From Rhizobium leguminosarum (lineage in GTDB: Bacteria; Pseudomonadota; Alphaproteobacteria; Rhizobiales; Rhizobiaceae), in NCBI RefSeq assembly GCF_002953715.1, contig NZ_CP025012.1:682001-746000 (forward strand): a stretch of DNA of 64,000 nucleotides. The letters are read 5' to 3'. Each line of letters starts with the position of its first letter. The stretch's first letter is position 1. Under the pieces are notes generated by a model, which saw only the letters and a program-made list of their open reading frames with translations, was not told the DNA's origin and did no database searches. The translations under genes and the position numbers were made by a program. This document shows positions 63,606-64,000 of the stretch, one piece after another.

Positions 63606-64000
63606 TCACCCCCGCCGCCGCTCCGCCCCCGCCGCAATCGTCTGCACCAGCTCATCCACCTCCCGCGCCAGCCGCTCCAGCGGCAAGCCGACGAAGCGGC
63701 CTTCGAGGCTGATGCTGACGACGCCATGCACCGCGCCGAAGAGGGTGCGGGCGCGGATGGCGCGGTCTTCGGGGGGCATGTCGGGTTGCAGTTCGGCCAG
63801 CGGTTCGGCGATCACATCCATCAGGAAGAGGTGCTCGTTAAGATGCCATTGCGGCGTTGGGCTCGATTCCGGCGGGAAGTGCTCGAACAGCGCCTTCCAG
63901 AGGTTCCGGTGCTCGACGGCGAAGCTCAAGTAACCCTGCGCCAGGTTGCGCAGCCGGTCGGTCGGCGGCCGGTCCTTGGCTTTATCAAGGGTGAGCCTCG
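63606..64000 (-). CDS. TetR-type regulator C-terminus, cut by the window edge
   Basis: The minus-strand frame is open from the window's last bases to the stop at 63606. Reading in from the edge gives KAKDRPPTDRLRNLAQGYLSFAVEHRNLWKALFEHFPP, the ligand-domain pattern of TetR regulators (LAxGYLxFAxxHxxLWxALFEH), then RARTLFGAVHGVVSISLEGR. The N-terminal helix-turn-helix is beyond the edge. It should repress a nearby gene; the target is not visible here. Confidence 0.8.
   Translation of the reverse strand, partial: RLTLDKAKDRPPTDRLRNLAQGYLSFAVEHRNLWKALFEHFPPESSPTPQWHLNEHLFLMDVIAEPLAELQPDMPPEDRAIRARTLFGAVHGVVSISLEGRFVGLPLERLAREVDELVQTIAAGAERRRG

Overview
The window looks like chromosome from an alphaproteobacterium of the Rhizobiaceae, most likely Rhizobium in the R. 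leguminosarum/R. etli group. The reasons are high GC coding sequence, a CcrM (GANTC) methyltransferase very close to rhizobial versions, the mutY / DUF721 / dsbA-like / smc / ppdK neighbourhood, and several rhizobial intergenic palindromic repeats. These are judgements from recognised protein families and remembered synteny; no database was searched.

Layout. 1-4.3 kb: a truncated membrane protein, a zinc-ribbon metallopeptidase, CsbD, YqgE, a DsbD-N-like secreted protein and a 1-Cys peroxiredoxin. 4.5-8.6 kb: an MFS exporter, a LysR regulator and small NTF2-like and NAD-binding proteins. 8.6-15.4 kb: a catabolic-looking cluster, with two carboxymuconolactone-decarboxylase-like (CMD) proteins divergent from a LysR regulator, a flavin monooxygenase and a complete polar amino acid-type ABC importer. 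15.6-18.6 kb: a zinc importer (AztABC-like) behind tandem Zur-like operators, with a 42-residue membrane ORF overlapping the ATPase start. 19-29 kb: a membrane EAL phosphodiesterase with a degenerate GGDEF, a GNAT acetyltransferase, an M16 peptidase and thrC in one tight minus-strand run, then a lipoprotein, two low-GC orphan genes and a HAD phosphatase. 29-36.6 kb: a chemoreceptor, three tandem Gly/Ser-rich secreted proteins and a large autotransporter. 36.6-44.5 kb: an ArsR regulator with two small ABM/NIPSNAP proteins, ccrM, a HAD/mutY pair, a DUF721 (DciA-like) gene, an orphan RelB-type antitoxin with a perfect operator, and a lipoprotein thiol oxidoreductase. 44.6-51.7 kb: smc and ppdK, with a 900-bp gap that holds a mosaic repeat and two hairpins ending in a strong terminator. 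51.7-58.1 kb: small proteins, a DUF1499 protein, a saccharopine dehydrogenase-like/DUF4166 protein, a DCC thiol protein and an MBL-fold hydrolase.

The clearest accessory stretch lies just 3' of a tRNA-Gln(TTG) gene (58.2-62.3 kb): an IS481-family element, an AT-rich promoter with a perfect 18-bp palindrome, a nucleotidyltransferase/HEPN-like pair that resembles a toxin-antitoxin or defence module, and a PD-(D/E)XK nuclease-like protein. The window ends with an SDR oxidoreductase and a TetR-type regulator cut by the edge.

Repeats are a theme. Five copies of one ~140-180 bp intergenic mosaic element occur in both orientations and in two lengths. There is a RIME1-like double palindrome and a tandem pair of 58-bp double-hairpin units whose first stem differs by paired base changes. 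No CRISPR array, rRNA operon or phage structural module was seen.
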